A stretch of DNA of 64,000 nt from Anisakis pegreffii (GCA_035041965.1 JAPYMA010002963.1:186001-250000), one strand, 5' to 3'. Counted from the stretch's first letter, positions 38,601-51,964 are shown. Translations and numbers: made by a program. The notes: generated by a model not told the origin, from the letters alone.

Positions 38601-41600
38601 AGTTCAAACGATGGACTTCGACAAAACGGTTTTGAAAAGTTGAGTGCGCCAGAAGCGAACAGAAAAGGGCGGTCGAAGAGCGGAACAGAACAGAATAGAA
38701 CATGTAACCAAAAGTGTAGAACAGAAACATCACTAGTTGAGGGATTGTGAATAGTGAATTGTTAAGAAACGCGAAGTGCGTCTGGAAACACATCTGAAAC
38801 TTCTCTTTATTGCAGAATGAACGAATTCTCACTTGAATTTTGTGCCAGGTTCATCTCGTTCAGCAAAATACATTAATGTTGAGAAAAATATTATGGCGGT
38901 TAGCAAGAAGAGTGTTAGCATGGACAGTTCAGCAAGACTGAAAATAAATTTACGATTCGTTAAAATGTGTCGTTGAATAATTCAGCAATTGAGCAATTGT
39001 TCATTTACTGATTGCTAAAGGTACTCAAGCATTTATAAACGAATCGAGCAAAAACAAATCACAACTCTTGTCAGCTAGCTGTTTTTCAAAGGGAAATCTG
39101 CCTTCTTCCCGCAACTGCATTTTGCTGTGGTTGAATCGAAGAAATTTTTGCTAAAGATTTTGCTATGAATCACGGAGGCAGAATCGCGAAGAAATGTGAA
39201 AACGTCTTGCTGCAGCATCCATTCACCTTGTCTTAACAGTCATACCGAACGATTTCAAGCCACTTGAATACCTTGCCAGTTTGAATATTCGTGCAACTCG
39301 CATTACTCGCACACCCCTCATAACCATCGCCAAACCACGAAATTCACCAATTGTATGCGCACCAAGGCCTTAATTTGCGTTATCCTTATGATCCATTCAT
39401 TTGATACCATCATTAGTTATAACAGATAACATGCTTGAACGCGTGTTATGAGCGAGAAGAATACATCACATCAATATGTGCATCAATGCTATAGACTGCG
39501 CGATAATCCACTTCAGACATATTATTTCTACTATGGTCGAAAAATCTTCGATTAAACACATTGACTCGTATGTTTACTTCTGGATTTTTTCGGAGAATTA
39601 TTTCAAGATTACAATGGTGTTCTTTAGATGAATTTGTTATTGGTTTGAATAAATCAAATGATGCCAAACTGATGCCAAAAAAGCTGTGAATCAATGTTCT
39701 ATAGAAATAGAACAGTAAGCAGATTGTTTGTGCTATTTTTACAAATTTTTTACGCTTATCTACATGCATCTTAAACGCTTATAAAAATATTGTCAATTCA
39801 TTCAATTTCATCGTATGAATAAACTTTTCAAATGACTAAGAACATCGCACCATCTACAACATTGACACGTGAATATGTACAATTTGTAAGGGTCATCGTC
39901 TAAAAGATGCCGTTGCATAGCACTCAAAAGGTTTAAACGAATTTCGTTAGTTCACACTTTCCTATTCGCAAGAGGATGTCTCCGTTTCCGTTCAACGTTC
40001 GAACTGATGTCCTCGACGTCGAAGTATGATCGAAGAGAATTGAACGCTCATTAGGCCTTATTCATAAAAGTTGCAACGTACGTTTGAAAATAGTGGAGTG
40101 TTGTAGGATAAGGCGTTTCGAGTTAATAGAAGTGAGTGTAAGGACATTATTCGCGGAGTTGAAAAGAAACTAAATTCCTTCCAAATCCATACAGAAATCT
40201 ATGCAGAAGCTGATCGTTTAAAACTGGCATTTGGCTAACTAATAATAACTCCAAAAATCACAGTACATACCTGATAAACCTGCAATTTGAATAGTTTACC
40301 TTCAATCGGTAAAACGCTCTTCAATGTGCTATTGCCCTTGCTAGCGATCAAGTGAAATTAACCTCATAATATTCTCACACTCTAACTACTGAATGAACTC
40401 ATAACTATATAAACTAGCGATTGTATCGATCAATGATTTGCAAAGACGTCAAAAATTCTCTACGTTAATTTATTTTGTTCACTGATTGCTAGTCGATCTA
40501 TCTTTCGTCTTTTTGGTACTCCTTATCATCGCTGCTCAAGTACCACTCAGAGCGCCAGCTTAATCCTAGTGTCGCTGAGACATCTTTCCAAAAGTGGTAA
40601 ATTACAGCACCGAACCGTGCTTCATCACTTTCTAACGTATCAATTACGACCACTGTGAACACCAATTGATAGGCGGCATAAGTCCAATCACGAAATCTAA
40701 AGGGAAGGCACTCACCAGCAACATGAAGAATCATTTCCAAATAAAACGGAATAATCGTCAAGCTATCGATTATATTCAACGGTTTACAAGCAAATTCACA
40801 TTTCTTTGTACATACAGCAAATCTCACCAAATATTCAATCGTGAACCAAATCAGACACACCTGAAACTGCGTATTTAACATCGTTCATCGTAGCGATGCA
40901 TGTTTGCAATTTCATTTCTCAATTGCAAACGTTGCACAGTCCTTCCTTTGCTCTATTTTTCTCAGCAAAATAACGTTCTTTGGATTTTTCGACTATTGAT
41001 TATGATTCTGTGCTTTATTCGAGTACATTATTTGGTTAATCCTCTCGAAGTTCCATTTCAGAAAAACAATGTCCTAACTTATTTCGAAAAATTATGTCTT
41101 CGGATTGAGAAAATCAGCAACACAAATCTTATTCAAACGCAATCGTGTGCGATTAATTGTGTGGACTTATGATGATAATTTCAGTATCTTACTGGTACCA
41201 ATTTTCCGAAGACAGCACTTCAGTTTCGAAGATAGCACTTCGTTGGAAGTTTTCAATCGCTGATTCAAGAAGCCTTTATATACAAAAAATTTTTCTTCTT
41301 CATAAACAATCATCGAATCATAGCTTTATTTTAAGGGATCACTGCTTTTTTCTGACAAAGAGCATTAGAATAATTCACTTTCAGCATGCTTCATTCCGTC
41401 ATTATTAGCTAGGTAATGCGATATGAATTGAATGGATGTTGTCATTGCAGTAAAAATGTCCTATCCACATGTCTCCCAATGAGATCGAATCCACTAGAAT
41501 TGAGGTGGGGAGAGGAAGTGACAGGTTAGGAGGAACTGCTACAAATACAATTTTTCTCGATACTAGGCCCTCATCGAGTTCCACGAGTAGCTAATGTCTA

Positions 41601-44600
41601 GGGATCAGAAGCAAATGAATGAAGTGAAAAATTTGCGATAACAACCCTGGAAAGATACAATAAGTGTAAATATGACTCTATGACTGCATTTGCGTGACCC
41701 GCATTCATTGATGATGATTTACGAAGTTTTTTCTCAAGGAGAACGGATTTTAAGGAACCCTTCTGATGATTCAAGTCGAACTGAAGAAAAACCATATGCA
41801 AGAGGCGTATTTTGCATAAGCAGGTACTTGCACAACTAACCAATTCAATATAGTCTAACAGTAAGTGAGGCTTTAAACTGAGGTTCTCTTCATCGATCGC
41901 TGATGAGTTATTCACAGAATCAGCTTGAATATCCGGTAAGGAAGCGAGAATCATACCGGTTACAGAAACTATTACCATCGATATGCTCACAAGGGCAAAT
42001 CCCTGAAATTGATTGATGCTTGATCCTTTTTGAGATGTCCAAATTCGCCGTTAACGATAAACGTTTAACTTCTGACTTTCGGCATTTGCAGTTTTTATGC
42101 TTTCAATAATTTGTTTGCTCGTTCTAGTTTTTGACAGACAAGATCGCTCTCAAACAACATTCAAGCATCCCTGCTGAAGATCGCAGCCCTCTTTAGTGAA
42201 CTCAAACATTCACTTATAATTTCACCATTCAAGCTATTATTGACGTTTCCAATAATTAATTGCTCATTTGTAAGTTCATAAATAATTCACTTGATTTTGG
42301 TTTTTTAAAAATATTTTTGCACTCAAACTAAAGCATATGGCGTCTCATCAAGATATCAGTCTGCCCAAAGTGCATCTGAAATAAATTATGCTCTCATTGT
42401 CAGCTGATTTCGAAAGGATTGTAACTCTTTACGAGGACGTTAAACAAATAGTAACATTTCTGCTGAACAATTGTTCGAATAAAGTGCACAAACTATTATT
42501 ATCGATATACTCACAACGGCAAATCTCTGAAATTGATTGATGTTTGAACTTTTTTGCAATGTCAAATGTTTATCGTTGGGGGCGAATTTGAACTATTTAA
42601 CGCTTTAAGTGGATGTGGCCATCCATTCTCGCGCACAGTTTTCAGCGCTGAAATTTCAGCGCTTCAAGTGGATACACACAACAATTTTCGTACACTGTGC
42701 GAAAAAATTTAGGTCGCCTTGCGTAAGCATTTTCACGGATTAACCTGCAGCACCAACCTTTGCCGAGGTACTCGAACTAGGGTCCTCCATCAACAGCCAT
42801 AATTGGCGCCTCAAATTTGAACAACGTATCTCATCGTAATGATCATCTGTTGAAAAGAATAACAGTTTCATTTAGATGCAGAATAATTTCAATTATGCAT
42901 CATTTGACCTTCTATTTCAATTTTTGATGGGACTTCATCGCTGCTTAAGCACATTCTTGTAAGAAAGCACAGATAAATTGCTACTCAACGGTAAAGAGAG
43001 TTTGAAATTCCATTTCAGTTGTTCACCAAAATTCATGTCATCAACAGTGTTGCTAAGTAGAATAGCCTATGACTCCATACGTTCCCAGAAACTCATGGTG
43101 ATAATGAACTGTTACCGCATTCGCCGGATGGTAAACTCCCAGTTGCTTCTCCATCCTCATCACCTGAACCGTCCACATTTGGCATACAACATGGGGCGAA
43201 CATATTTCTGTAATCATACCTTCACTTAATCGCCCATATTATCAAATTATTTTTGCTTAAAATACATGTTGACCGTCTGATTTTACCTTATTCAAAACAG
43301 AGCCCTCTTCATTTTTCTCTTTAATTTCAAATTTTCTTCAGCAACAACATCGAAATTTAAAAATGATTCTGGAACTTCACGGAATCGAACGCACGTTCTC
43401 TAATTGTAAGCTCATCCAATTCTCAGAGCACAGTGGGTCTCTAACACAGCACCGTCTCGTCGTACGCTCTTACGAGATCCACCTATGAGTTCTTTTTTCA
43501 CAGCATCACATCATCTATTCCTGCACGGCCGTTGCACACCTCATATACCCAACTCATCCATCAAATGCATTTTCGAATCAAACACCAATTAAAAGAATCG
43601 CAATAATGACTGAACATTAATCTTTTGTGAGTGACAGCTGGTTCAGCACATTGGACGTATGTACGAGGCTAACTCACCCATTGATTTTCCAGTAATCCAG
43701 TTCCTGATAAAGTCGCTCTGCACATATATCGCCATGCCTGTGAAAATGACCCGTTGCGAGAAAATCGTATATTGGTTCGAACACTTTTGCAGATCTCTCG
43801 AAAAAATACTCCTCTGAACTTTCAATATATCCATCACATCGCAACAATCGCTCTTCATGTGGCAAGCGTGCAAAGGTCGCTAAGAACGACGTTGGACATC
43901 GATACTGCAATTGGTCTATCAGTGTTCCAACGAACTGAACTTGCGTAGTGACAAACCAGGCTGAAGATGACCATCAAATTTTCTCACCCATAAAAGTGAT
44001 TCGTTCAACAGAAAAATCTTTTCCTCTTAAGCAAAAAATTGAATCTACATAATCAGATCGTCTAACTTATCGCGTCAGGATCAATTTCGAACGCGCATCT
44101 CCCATCAAAACGTCAATGATAAAACAAAATTCTAACCATTTCAGTTCTAAACGAATAATCATTATTCAAGTATTTCGAATGTCATAGAATGCGATTCATT
44201 CCGTTGTTTGTGAGAAAATGAATTGAGTGAAATGTTACTGAAGTTGAAATGTTACTGAAGTTGTCTCCTGATGCGAATAGCATACCATAATTTCTAGTTT
44301 CATTCGTTCTGTTGTATCAAGCAAACTCCGCACGTATTTTGAGAAATGATGCATTGAAGAGCAAATAAATGATCACATAGTAATGATCACATAGTTTGAT
44401 CGGAAAAATCTGACAAGTTTCGGTCGGAATTCTGAATGTCAGGATGTTGAAAAGTCAATTCGATCGAATTCCGACCGAACTAAAATTTTTTTCAGATGCC
44501 ATCACTATCACATGCACATCACAATGAGAAAATTTTAAGAAAGACGCGTAGCAGAGATACACGACAGACACAACCTCTTGAAACGTTTTTTTACTTTTTC

Positions 44601-46260
44601 AACGAAGTCGAAATGATAAACACAATTCAAGTGAGCATTATTAATTACATAAGCGGTAACAAATTGATTTCTCCCGAGAAATTTTGCCTCAACCCGATCA
44701 GTTACTGAACAAATGATCTAGCAATCACGAGAAGTGAACGTTCATCGGTTGAACAACGCTCCCGATTTTATCAGCAACTCAATCATTTGCATCAACAGTC
44801 ATTAATCATTGAATCCACTACACTTCGGCACTATTCATCATATTCTCATTTTAGATCACACATTAATCATGATTCCAGTTACTTTTCGCTGCACCCAAGC
44901 CTTAGCCAAAACATCATAGCGTGCAATTTATGTTCATTTGTTAAATTTGCCTTTCGGCAGTTTTGCATTTCAAATCGAGCTACTGATTGCGAGCACACAG
45001 AAATACTTTGTTGTTCACTACTTCCATCATCAGTTCATAATCGTTTGCTTAACATCGCCTATCACTGGATTGCTGTGTTCGTTTGAATTTGTTAAGATAT
45101 GGTGGATTAGACTGATGGCGTAGCAATTTAAAAACAACACAAAAGGAGTTTAAACAACAGGTGTAACTGAAAAGTTAAACAATAGGATTTGATCACTGTA
45201 AAGAACTGAACTTTTCTATGCGATCAGCTGATCAGTCAGCTGATACGCGATTATCTGAAGATAAACCTTGATGATATGGTGGATTTGAAATTTCATATGA
45301 TTCTTTTCAGCACAAAGGTTCGCTAAAATTAGATGCAAAAAAGTTGCTGCAAAAACAACAGCCTTCCTCTAATTACTCAACGAGTTTTGCACACTTGATT
45401 CTATATCAGCGCGGAAACAAGCTGAAAATATTACAAGCTGTGCAGACTGATCAGTCTCATAACTCAGACGAATACATTTGCGATCAACGTTCAATAAACT
45501 CATCATAATTTTATATCGACAATTACTCTTTGTCAATATGCTCCTATGAGTGTATCACTCGAAACAGTTTATATTAATGCAAGCAAACGTTAGTTCTCAC
45601 CTCAATTGTAGAGCATCGAACTCGGAAGTGATTACCGCCAATATTAAGTAATAAATGCGAGTCGATTTTGCTCACTTCCGGTGGCATCTCTCCACTAACA
45701 CGTGATAGCCTAAGAACATTCGGAAATGTTAATCCCACAAATTCACTTACTCCAGTAAAATCCCAAAAAAAACATTCATTCCTCTGTGAAATACCACATT
45801 CAAAAACCACTTTATTCGTCTACGAGTATTATTGCTTTTTAATGTAGTGTTTATAAGCTCTCAAGAAGAACACTGAACAATTTATGGTACGCTATTCCAA
45901 TGAAAATGTGTAGTACATTCTGATGTTCTATAAAAATTTGATGAGCCCCACGTAGAATTAATCAACTGGCATTTGAAGGGTAGATGGATCTCAATTAAGC
46001 TCGACTCGATGCTTTTTGTTAGGAGAATCGACCAAATAACCGCAGTTAAATAATTCTTGGCTGTGAACATACCACGAGCGATCATGGTATTGTTCATTGG
46101 AAGAATCCAATGCGCTTTTTCGACGATCCAATTCTATCTTCTCTCTGGAACCGCGAGGTCGTTTTGAAGGTGGAGTTGTAGAATCTGAGATCGACCACTG
46201 CCTACGATATCTTCGATCTGCTCTTTGACGGTCCGATTCAGACCAAATCAAATAGTTCAT
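35681..46260 (-). CDS. Voltage-gated K+ channel subunit, non-Shaker Kv (Shab/EXP-2-like)
   Basis: Exons in transcript order: 46260-46073, 45709-45601, 43904-43678, 43207-43116, 42846-42758, 42002-41841, 40860-40716, 39368-39227, 38937-38833, 37362-37339 (24 nt), 36984-36933 and 35841-35681; about 498 aa. A basic N-tail precedes T1 (LLLNIGGNHFRVRC). T1 contains H-x5-C-x20-CC exactly (HRHGDIC ... APCC), the zinc motif of Shab, Shaw and Shal channels. S1 starts GFALVSISM; S2 is VCLIWFTIEYLVRF; S3 has PLNIIDSLTIIPF; S4 is MRGVRVMRVARIFKLAR; S5 is LSMLTLFLLTAIIFF. The pore reads SIPHAGWW then MTTVGYGDFCPQT, the K+ selectivity filter. S6 is SGVLVLAFPITMIVENF, where the usual PxP is PIT. Phases agree down to the filter. 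The filter exon ends in phase 0 while the S6 exon begins in phase 1, so a microexon is probably missing. It should conduct or modulate K+ current in nerve or muscle. Confidence 0.9.
37728..37790. repeat. Imperfect inverted repeat in a K+ channel intron
   Basis: CTCTGAACATTC (left) pairs with GAATGTTCAGAG (right), and GGAAAC pairs with GTTTCC after a seven-base insertion. It lies in the intron between the S5 exon and the microexon. Confidence 0.6.
37895..38730 (+). repeat. Two clusters of AGAACAGAAC units
   Basis: Runs of GAACA/GAATA pentamers occur near 37895-37955 and again near 38667-38727, with a related stretch near 37833. Both lie in one K+ channel intron. They look like diverged copies of one simple repeat. 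Confidence 0.55.
42415..42600 (-). pseudogene. Truncated duplicate of the K+ channel S1 exon
   Basis: Bases 42499-42590 repeat the sequence of 41964-42060 at high identity, including the splice acceptor and the first S1 codons. Read on the minus strand from 42526 this copy starts RFAVVSISIIIV, against GFALVSISMVIV in the real exon. It then loses the rest of S1 (about 45 bases appear deleted), resumes weak similarity near the NNSSA region, and runs to a TAA without a donor. It lies in the intron just upstream of the true S1 exon. It is probably a dead tandem exon duplication; an alternative exon is possible but would truncate the protein. Confidence 0.6.
44229..44262 (+). repeat. Two-copy 17-base tandem repeat
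   Basis: GAAATGTTACTGAAGTT occurs twice head to tail, at 44229-44245 and 44246-44262, in a K+ channel intron. Confidence 0.9.
44417..44480. repeat. Short inverted repeat
   Basis: GTTTCGGTCGGAATTC at 44417-44432 pairs with GAATTCCGACCGAAC at 44466-44480, with one bulged base and a loop of 33 bases. It is intronic in the K+ channel gene. Confidence 0.8.
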
Positions 46261-46446
46261 GCCATCCACTTTTTCTGCATATTAACGAAACTTAGTCTTA
46301 CTACTTGGCTTTTTGCACATACCTATCAATTCTTGTTGAAATAGAATGGCTTGTGTTTAAGTCACTTCCCCTAGATATTCATCGAAAAGTCTTCCATAAA
46401 ATTCTTAATTCAGAACTTTATATAGTATAGGGAATACTTGAATAAT

Positions 46447-46579
46447 CTGAGTACACTCTCACCAATATTTTTTAATCATAGGTTTTGAAAAGAATCAGAT
46501 TTTCTCATAACACTGCTACGAAAAAACTGATTCTTTTCAAAACTATAAGATTAAAAAATATTGGTGAGAGTATACTCAG
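46447..46579. mobile_element. Foldback (MITE-like) element upstream of the K+ channel
   Basis: Arms 46447-46498 and 46527-46579 are reverse complements with only a few mismatches, both bounded by CTGA/CTCAG, around a loop of about 28 bases. The transcript would form a long hairpin. It sits just upstream of the first modelled channel exon. The structure fits a small foldback transposon; no coding capacity is present. Confidence 0.7.
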
Positions 46580-46580
46580 A

Positions 46581-46630
46581 TTTGATGAAGTCAAGAATGG
46601 CCGTACTTCATCAAATCAAGAATGGCCGTA
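46581..46630 (+). repeat. 25-base tandem repeat with internal palindrome
   Basis: TCAAGAATGGCCGTA occurs at 46591 and again at 46616. The stretch 46581-46615 is itself an 11-base palindrome, TTTGATGAAGT against ACTTCATCAAA. It directly abuts the foldback element. Confidence 0.75.
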
Positions 46631-49600
46631 TTCATCAGATTTTTTCATTGATTACGGAGATTAACTTATGGTGGCGGATGCAGGCTCACAAAAAAATTGT
46701 GATAGCGTATTCCTAGGAGATGCATGCATGTGATCCTTTCTTGGTAATCGAAAATTGTGGAAAAGAAGAAGAAAGCTTAGAAACTTCTATCATGGCTCTG
46801 TCGAACGGAGCCGTTACGCAAGCGTCCACCGATCATAGATGAACAATTGTTGAATCGCTAAACGCAGTCAGCGAAGTCGTCATTCATCAAAACGTATTCT
46901 GAGTGAGAAATCATGGAGGCAAGTTGTGCTCACCTGAAAATGCAATTCAAAAACAAAATCATATTCGTAACCACATTGAATATCACACAGAATATCGCTC
47001 ATTTTCGAATAAAACTCTCGTAAGAAAAATGAAACGTCGAGTTTATGCAAGTTTTCACGTCTCCGTTCGAAAGCTCTACATGACGACGGAATAGGTAGCC
47101 AGCCAAAAAAGTGATATTATTTACGTTCTGTACATTTGTCAAAATTTTCCTAATGCCTACCAGAATATGAAGGTTTCTAATTCGTGATTTCTGGTTAAAT
47201 TAACGACCTACAAAATTTACATGAATGAATGGATATTCACGTGGAAGTGGTCTTCATTCATGTAGACATAAATGAATAACTGTTTCGCTGAATAAGGAAT
47301 CTTGATAATGTTCAAAGAATCTTCATGTGAGAAATGTGATATAAGAAACAATCATACTAGAAGCGTATGTGTTCACATAAATGTTTAGATAAGAATAATT
47401 CCATTTCCAGCATGAATGGACACACTGTCTCGAAATCGATCGCGTGGAATGAAGTAATTTCAGAGTTTACATTGCAATAAAAATCAGCATGTTAAGGTGA
47501 GTGGATATAAAAATGAACGCTTTCGAATCTGAATGTTTCACGCTTCCGTTTGATAACGTACAATTGAAATTATTTATGGAATCGTTTGTATAAATAATGC
47601 AGCAATCAAAAAAAAAACAACTAAGCAGCAGATAGCCATCATCATTTCCCGTAAGGGTCAAAAATGAACATGAATCTATGCGTTATCAGCTGCTCGCACG
47701 AGTTCATTGGATCAGCAAGACCGGCTCATAACATATCACAAAGTAACAGCAGTGATCGTGAAGGCAGGAAAAAAAAGCTGAATTAATCGTTTTCCGAGTC
47801 ACTAGCAATACCCACTAGATCATGCTCTTTAAATTATCGTTCCTTGAATTGCCTTCGTCTTCGCTCTATTGGCTCGCTCATTAATATTCAGAGAGGAGCT
47901 CCAGAATTTCTTCAAGTGAATCACCTTTCTCCGCCGAAAACATTCACACGGTAATCATTTATCACTATACAAACGCGCGATCATCATTCAATTCAGTTCA
48001 TTTCGATTTCGTTCCAACCACATTTCCCAACGGTATCATAAAACTATGTAATAAAAGAGAAAGTCCATCATAAGTTCATTCAATGAAATTGCTGCAGTCC
48101 ACACTTACAATAACTTAGATTCAACAGAGCATGGGTCAGTGGGGAGATGATAAATTACTCTCAATATTATTGCTTTTATCGAGTCCTCATCAATAACCAG
48201 TTGTTATCAGAAAATGCGAGATGAATCTCAGACTTAATCACGATTAAAACAAAGCAGCAATTGGACAGCTGATCTGGTGGAGTCACTGAACGCTCATCGA
48301 CGAATTAGTGCACACCGAAACAGCAAAAGTGAGTGTTCAAACGGTGCATTTCATAAGTGAAGTCAATCGCTTTCCCCAATGAATATTTCGGAAAACTTTC
48401 ATCTCAATGATTTTCTCAACAAACATCCATCGCAACAAGCATTCATCTATGCTAAAGTTGTGTTCAATCTCACCGAGGATTCGTTGGTGTATCATCTCGA
48501 ATGTTAATGTTAATGCACAATGAAAAGATTACGTAAATTACGACGAATTTATGTACTCCTCGTACCACAACTGAATGCAACATGCACTGATATGGATGCT
48601 GTATGCTCATCATTGGATTCTTTCTTTTCCAATCGTCGAGCTTTTAGCTACAAAAAATTGAGAAGATATTTTCCGAGTTCAATAAAAATTCCATTAGGAA
48701 ATTAATACAGATGTCCTCAGTTGAATAACTCACTAAAAATCGTCTTCATGTAAATGAGTTAATCAAATATTTCCTATGCTGATGTTCAAGAGCAGTGGTG
48801 ATTAAGAATAGCTGCAAACCGTATGACTGGACTAGCTATCCTAGTCATAAGCGACAATAAATTCAAAGTGGTATCTGAATTGGATAATGCATGCAGTGAT
48901 CAGTGAAATACGACTTTAATCCAAATGAACATCCTCTCGACATCACATAACACATAGTCATTCAACTGTGATATAGAAAATAAAAAGTGCGAATAAATTC
49001 ACTCGTTTTCATAATTAATTTTAAAAAAGTAGTGGAATTTGCTCTTAGAATGGCTTCAGAATGTGAGCCACACTCGGCTGTGTTGTAGAAATGATTGCAG
49101 AACTAATTACGCATCTTTTGAGCGGGCGGTTTCAATCATTTTCGGAGCTTTATTTGGAAAGGCTTTGCGGAAAACAGTGCAAACGCAGTCGCTTAAAAAA
49201 GCTGCGCTGAAAGAGTTAATTTGATAAAGAAATGCGCAAAAAAAATTAGTGGCAATAAGCAAGATATGAATTTTGAGTATCTGAATGTCATCGATAATGC
49301 CAGTCGAGCTAAATCCGAATCCGGAAAATGGACTTTACCACATAGATGGCTGGTTAAAAATCGGAAAAAACAGTTTCTTCTATTGAAATACTCATATCAA
49401 ACCATATTCCAAACGGAAAGCGACGCACTCTTTCCATTTGGATATTAAACGAATGGCATTGTTTTTGGATTACCATCTGAATTTAATAGGAATTTGATGG
49501 AATGGAACGGAATGTTTTTTGCTTTTTAATGAGACTACGTAACGTGAAACGTGAAGCATTTGAATGTCAGCAAATTTATCGCATTCAAACACCACCAGCA

Positions 49601-49648
49601 TAACAACGAAAACCGAACGATGGATGAGCATGAAATTTGATTAAAAAC

Positions 49649-49755
49649 TGATTTATGGGCAATTCATGCGCTCGATATCCTGCAAGGAAACTTTTTATTA
49701 GGAATTGATTTATAAGCAGCAATTCACGCAGTCGATATTCTGCAACGAGACCTTA
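49649..49755 (+). repeat. Diverged direct duplication of about 50 bases
   Basis: Bases 49649-49698 and 49706-49755 align with scattered changes (shared cores TTTAT..GC, CAATTCA, CGCTCGATAT/CGCAGTCGATAT and CTGCAA). It is an old local duplication. Confidence 0.65.
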
Positions 49756-50545
49756 TCTCATCTCGTGCCAGCTCATATTATCGAGTAGTTCCACCAAAAC
49801 GACAATCTACTTAAGATCATTCACTCGAATTTGTCGTGCTCGTCACCTAACAACCACTCTCCTTTCAATTCAACGCCTACTATTCACTACCGAGTTTGAT
49901 TCAACGAAGTATGGCAAACGATATTGAGAACAAAAAACAGCGCCGAACTGAAAGGAATCAAGGAAACCACAACGAAGTATTGAAACGAAATTTTCAACGA
50001 AAAAGGAACATCACCTCGAGCAGCCAGCGCAAATCGAAGAGTTATTGGAGTTGCTTAATTTGATTTTTCAATTCATCTTTTTGAGTAAACGTTCGTCTTC
50101 CACGAACAACTGAAGTGGTTTGTCTCTTTTCAGAATATAACTTCGCCATAAAAAGACGTTGTCATTTGCGGAATTACTTCAGAGAAGACACAGGCCATTC
50201 GGAATGCAATAAAATGAATCAGTGCAGGTTCGACGACAAAGAAAACAGTGAAAGACTTCGGAAATAATGCTTGTTTAGATACCGCCGGCAACGATTTTGA
50301 ATGTTGCAAAGTCTCCAAATTGTGCAATCGAATTATACGAAAACGTATCGGCAGTGTTTTGCGAAGCAAATAGATGTCAGAAATCCTCATGACAACCTAT
50401 CGTCATTATGCATCGCATCTTAGGCACTAAACTAACTTCGATCATCGAGGAGCATCCAGGTGTGGATTATGCACTTAATTAGGACAGATAATGATTCAGG
50501 GCAAAGTATTCACTCACGTCCAGTTGGCAAAGAGTGGCATCAATC

Positions 50546-50624
50546 AAGGCTAAAACAATGCGAACGGAAACGCGAGCATTATGGCCAACAACGTTGCAAA
50601 CGTTTGATAGCCTAGCCAATCCAG
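50546..50624 (+). mobile_element. Fragment of a dispersed element (second copy)
   Basis: This segment matches the reverse complement of 51661-51744 along its length: GGCTAAAACAATG, GGAAACG.GAGCATT.TGGCC, AACGTT.CAAACGTTTGA and AGCC.GGCCAATCCAG-type blocks are shared with few changes. It faces the opposite way from the copy at 51659-51950. No coding capacity is visible. Confidence 0.7.
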
Positions 50625-51644
50625 ATAGTTCGGGCAATTAATTGAGGCATCTAACAGTTTCACTGTATATCAGCAACTGAAATAGAGAGAACAGTGATCA
50701 GTGTGTCTCTTTGATCTGATTTCTTCAAACATAGAAAATCAGACTGATGAATAGTGAAGTTATTACAGACATTATAGTTCAAAAATGGATTCGTACGCAT
50801 TCATGATCCACATGATTGTCCAGATGTAGTGAACGTCCTTGAAAAATTCTTCCTCTGAAACGACATGAAACTGATTTTGGAATATTTTCAGTTGTAGTTA
50901 TGTCGAGTAGGTTTGTGCTATCATATTAATTGGATTGTTTTCAGTGCTCTACTACACACGATGGATTTTTTAATGCAATCTGAAGATAACTTCCTTATTG
51001 TTAGTATTAGAGGAGCACTCTTTCAATTTTCTAAGCCGACGTCTCAGATGGGTTTTGCAGCCTTGCATTTCTGTTTATGATAGAATAAAGCTGCTCCTGT
51101 GAGAATGAACTGCTACTAATGACTCATTTTGCATCCATCGGATCTGATCGCAACAGAAGTTAATACAGGAAAGCCGAGGGTTGGATTACATTTCATTTCA
51201 AAAGTTTGATCCTGACTCGAATCGGTCATAAACTAAAGCTTCTTCTTCTATAATAATCAACAGAAAATGAATTCATTGATTCCAGCCGACGCAATTTTCC
51301 CTATTTTAAGTTTCCATCGGTATCGTAGAATATTGAAAATTCTCTAGATAGGTTGTTCCTAGAGTTCACTTCAATTGTGTAATCAGAATTACTGGTGAAA
51401 GAATTCATTAGTAAGCCAAAGTTCTGTTCTAGTTTGACGTGAACGGAGGGAATCGGGAATAGTTGTCTCCACTTGATATGGAAGATTGCTTGCACGTCAA
51501 GTGCCTATCGTGAGAGTCGTTATGAGGGCTTGATCACTTGTCACGGTTTGATGAGATGTCGTAAAATATTCTGCAGTAATATTTTTCACTCCGTATAATA
51601 CTCCATAGATATCAGGTGAAATTTTATGCATGAAATGATGCTTA

Positions 51645-51964
51645 AGATTTTATATATTGCCTGGATTGGCCAGGCTGTCAAACGTTTGTAACGTTGCTGG
51701 CCACAATGCTCACGTTTCCGTGCACATTGTTTTAGCCTCAATTTACGCCGTCACCCCGCTGGCTAGGCGAGCAGGCCAATTGAACACAACCGAGTAATTA
51801 ACTAGTTGCCATGAATATTTTGCGCAGTTAATCGTAGCCAAATATCAATCCAATAAATAATCATAACTCTAGTAATATAAATATTCCGCCGATCGCTCGC
51901 AGCGATTGACAAAACAACCACTCGACGTCCAAGTAACAAGTAATTACTCTAGATTTTATATATT
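51645..51964 (-). mobile_element. Short non-coding insertion with 14-bp target duplication
   Basis: AGATTTTATATATT occurs exactly at 51645-51658 and again at 51951-51964. The 292 bases between them are visibly richer in G+C than the surroundings. Part of the insert (51661-51744) recurs in reverse orientation at 50546-50624. A 14-bp direct repeat is the size expected of target-primed (SINE/LINE-type) insertion. I see no poly(A) tail and no clear pol III A/B boxes, so the class is open. Strand is given so that the shared block reads like the copy at 50.5 kb. Confidence 0.7.

Noticed and set aside
43360..43446. tRNA-like stretch on the minus strand (GCTC..TTGG..GAGC arm and a GTTCGATTCC B-box-like word)
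   Set aside because: The T-stem does not pair and the spacing between the two arms is too short for an anticodon arm, so it is not a tRNA; at most a decayed tRNA-derived relic.
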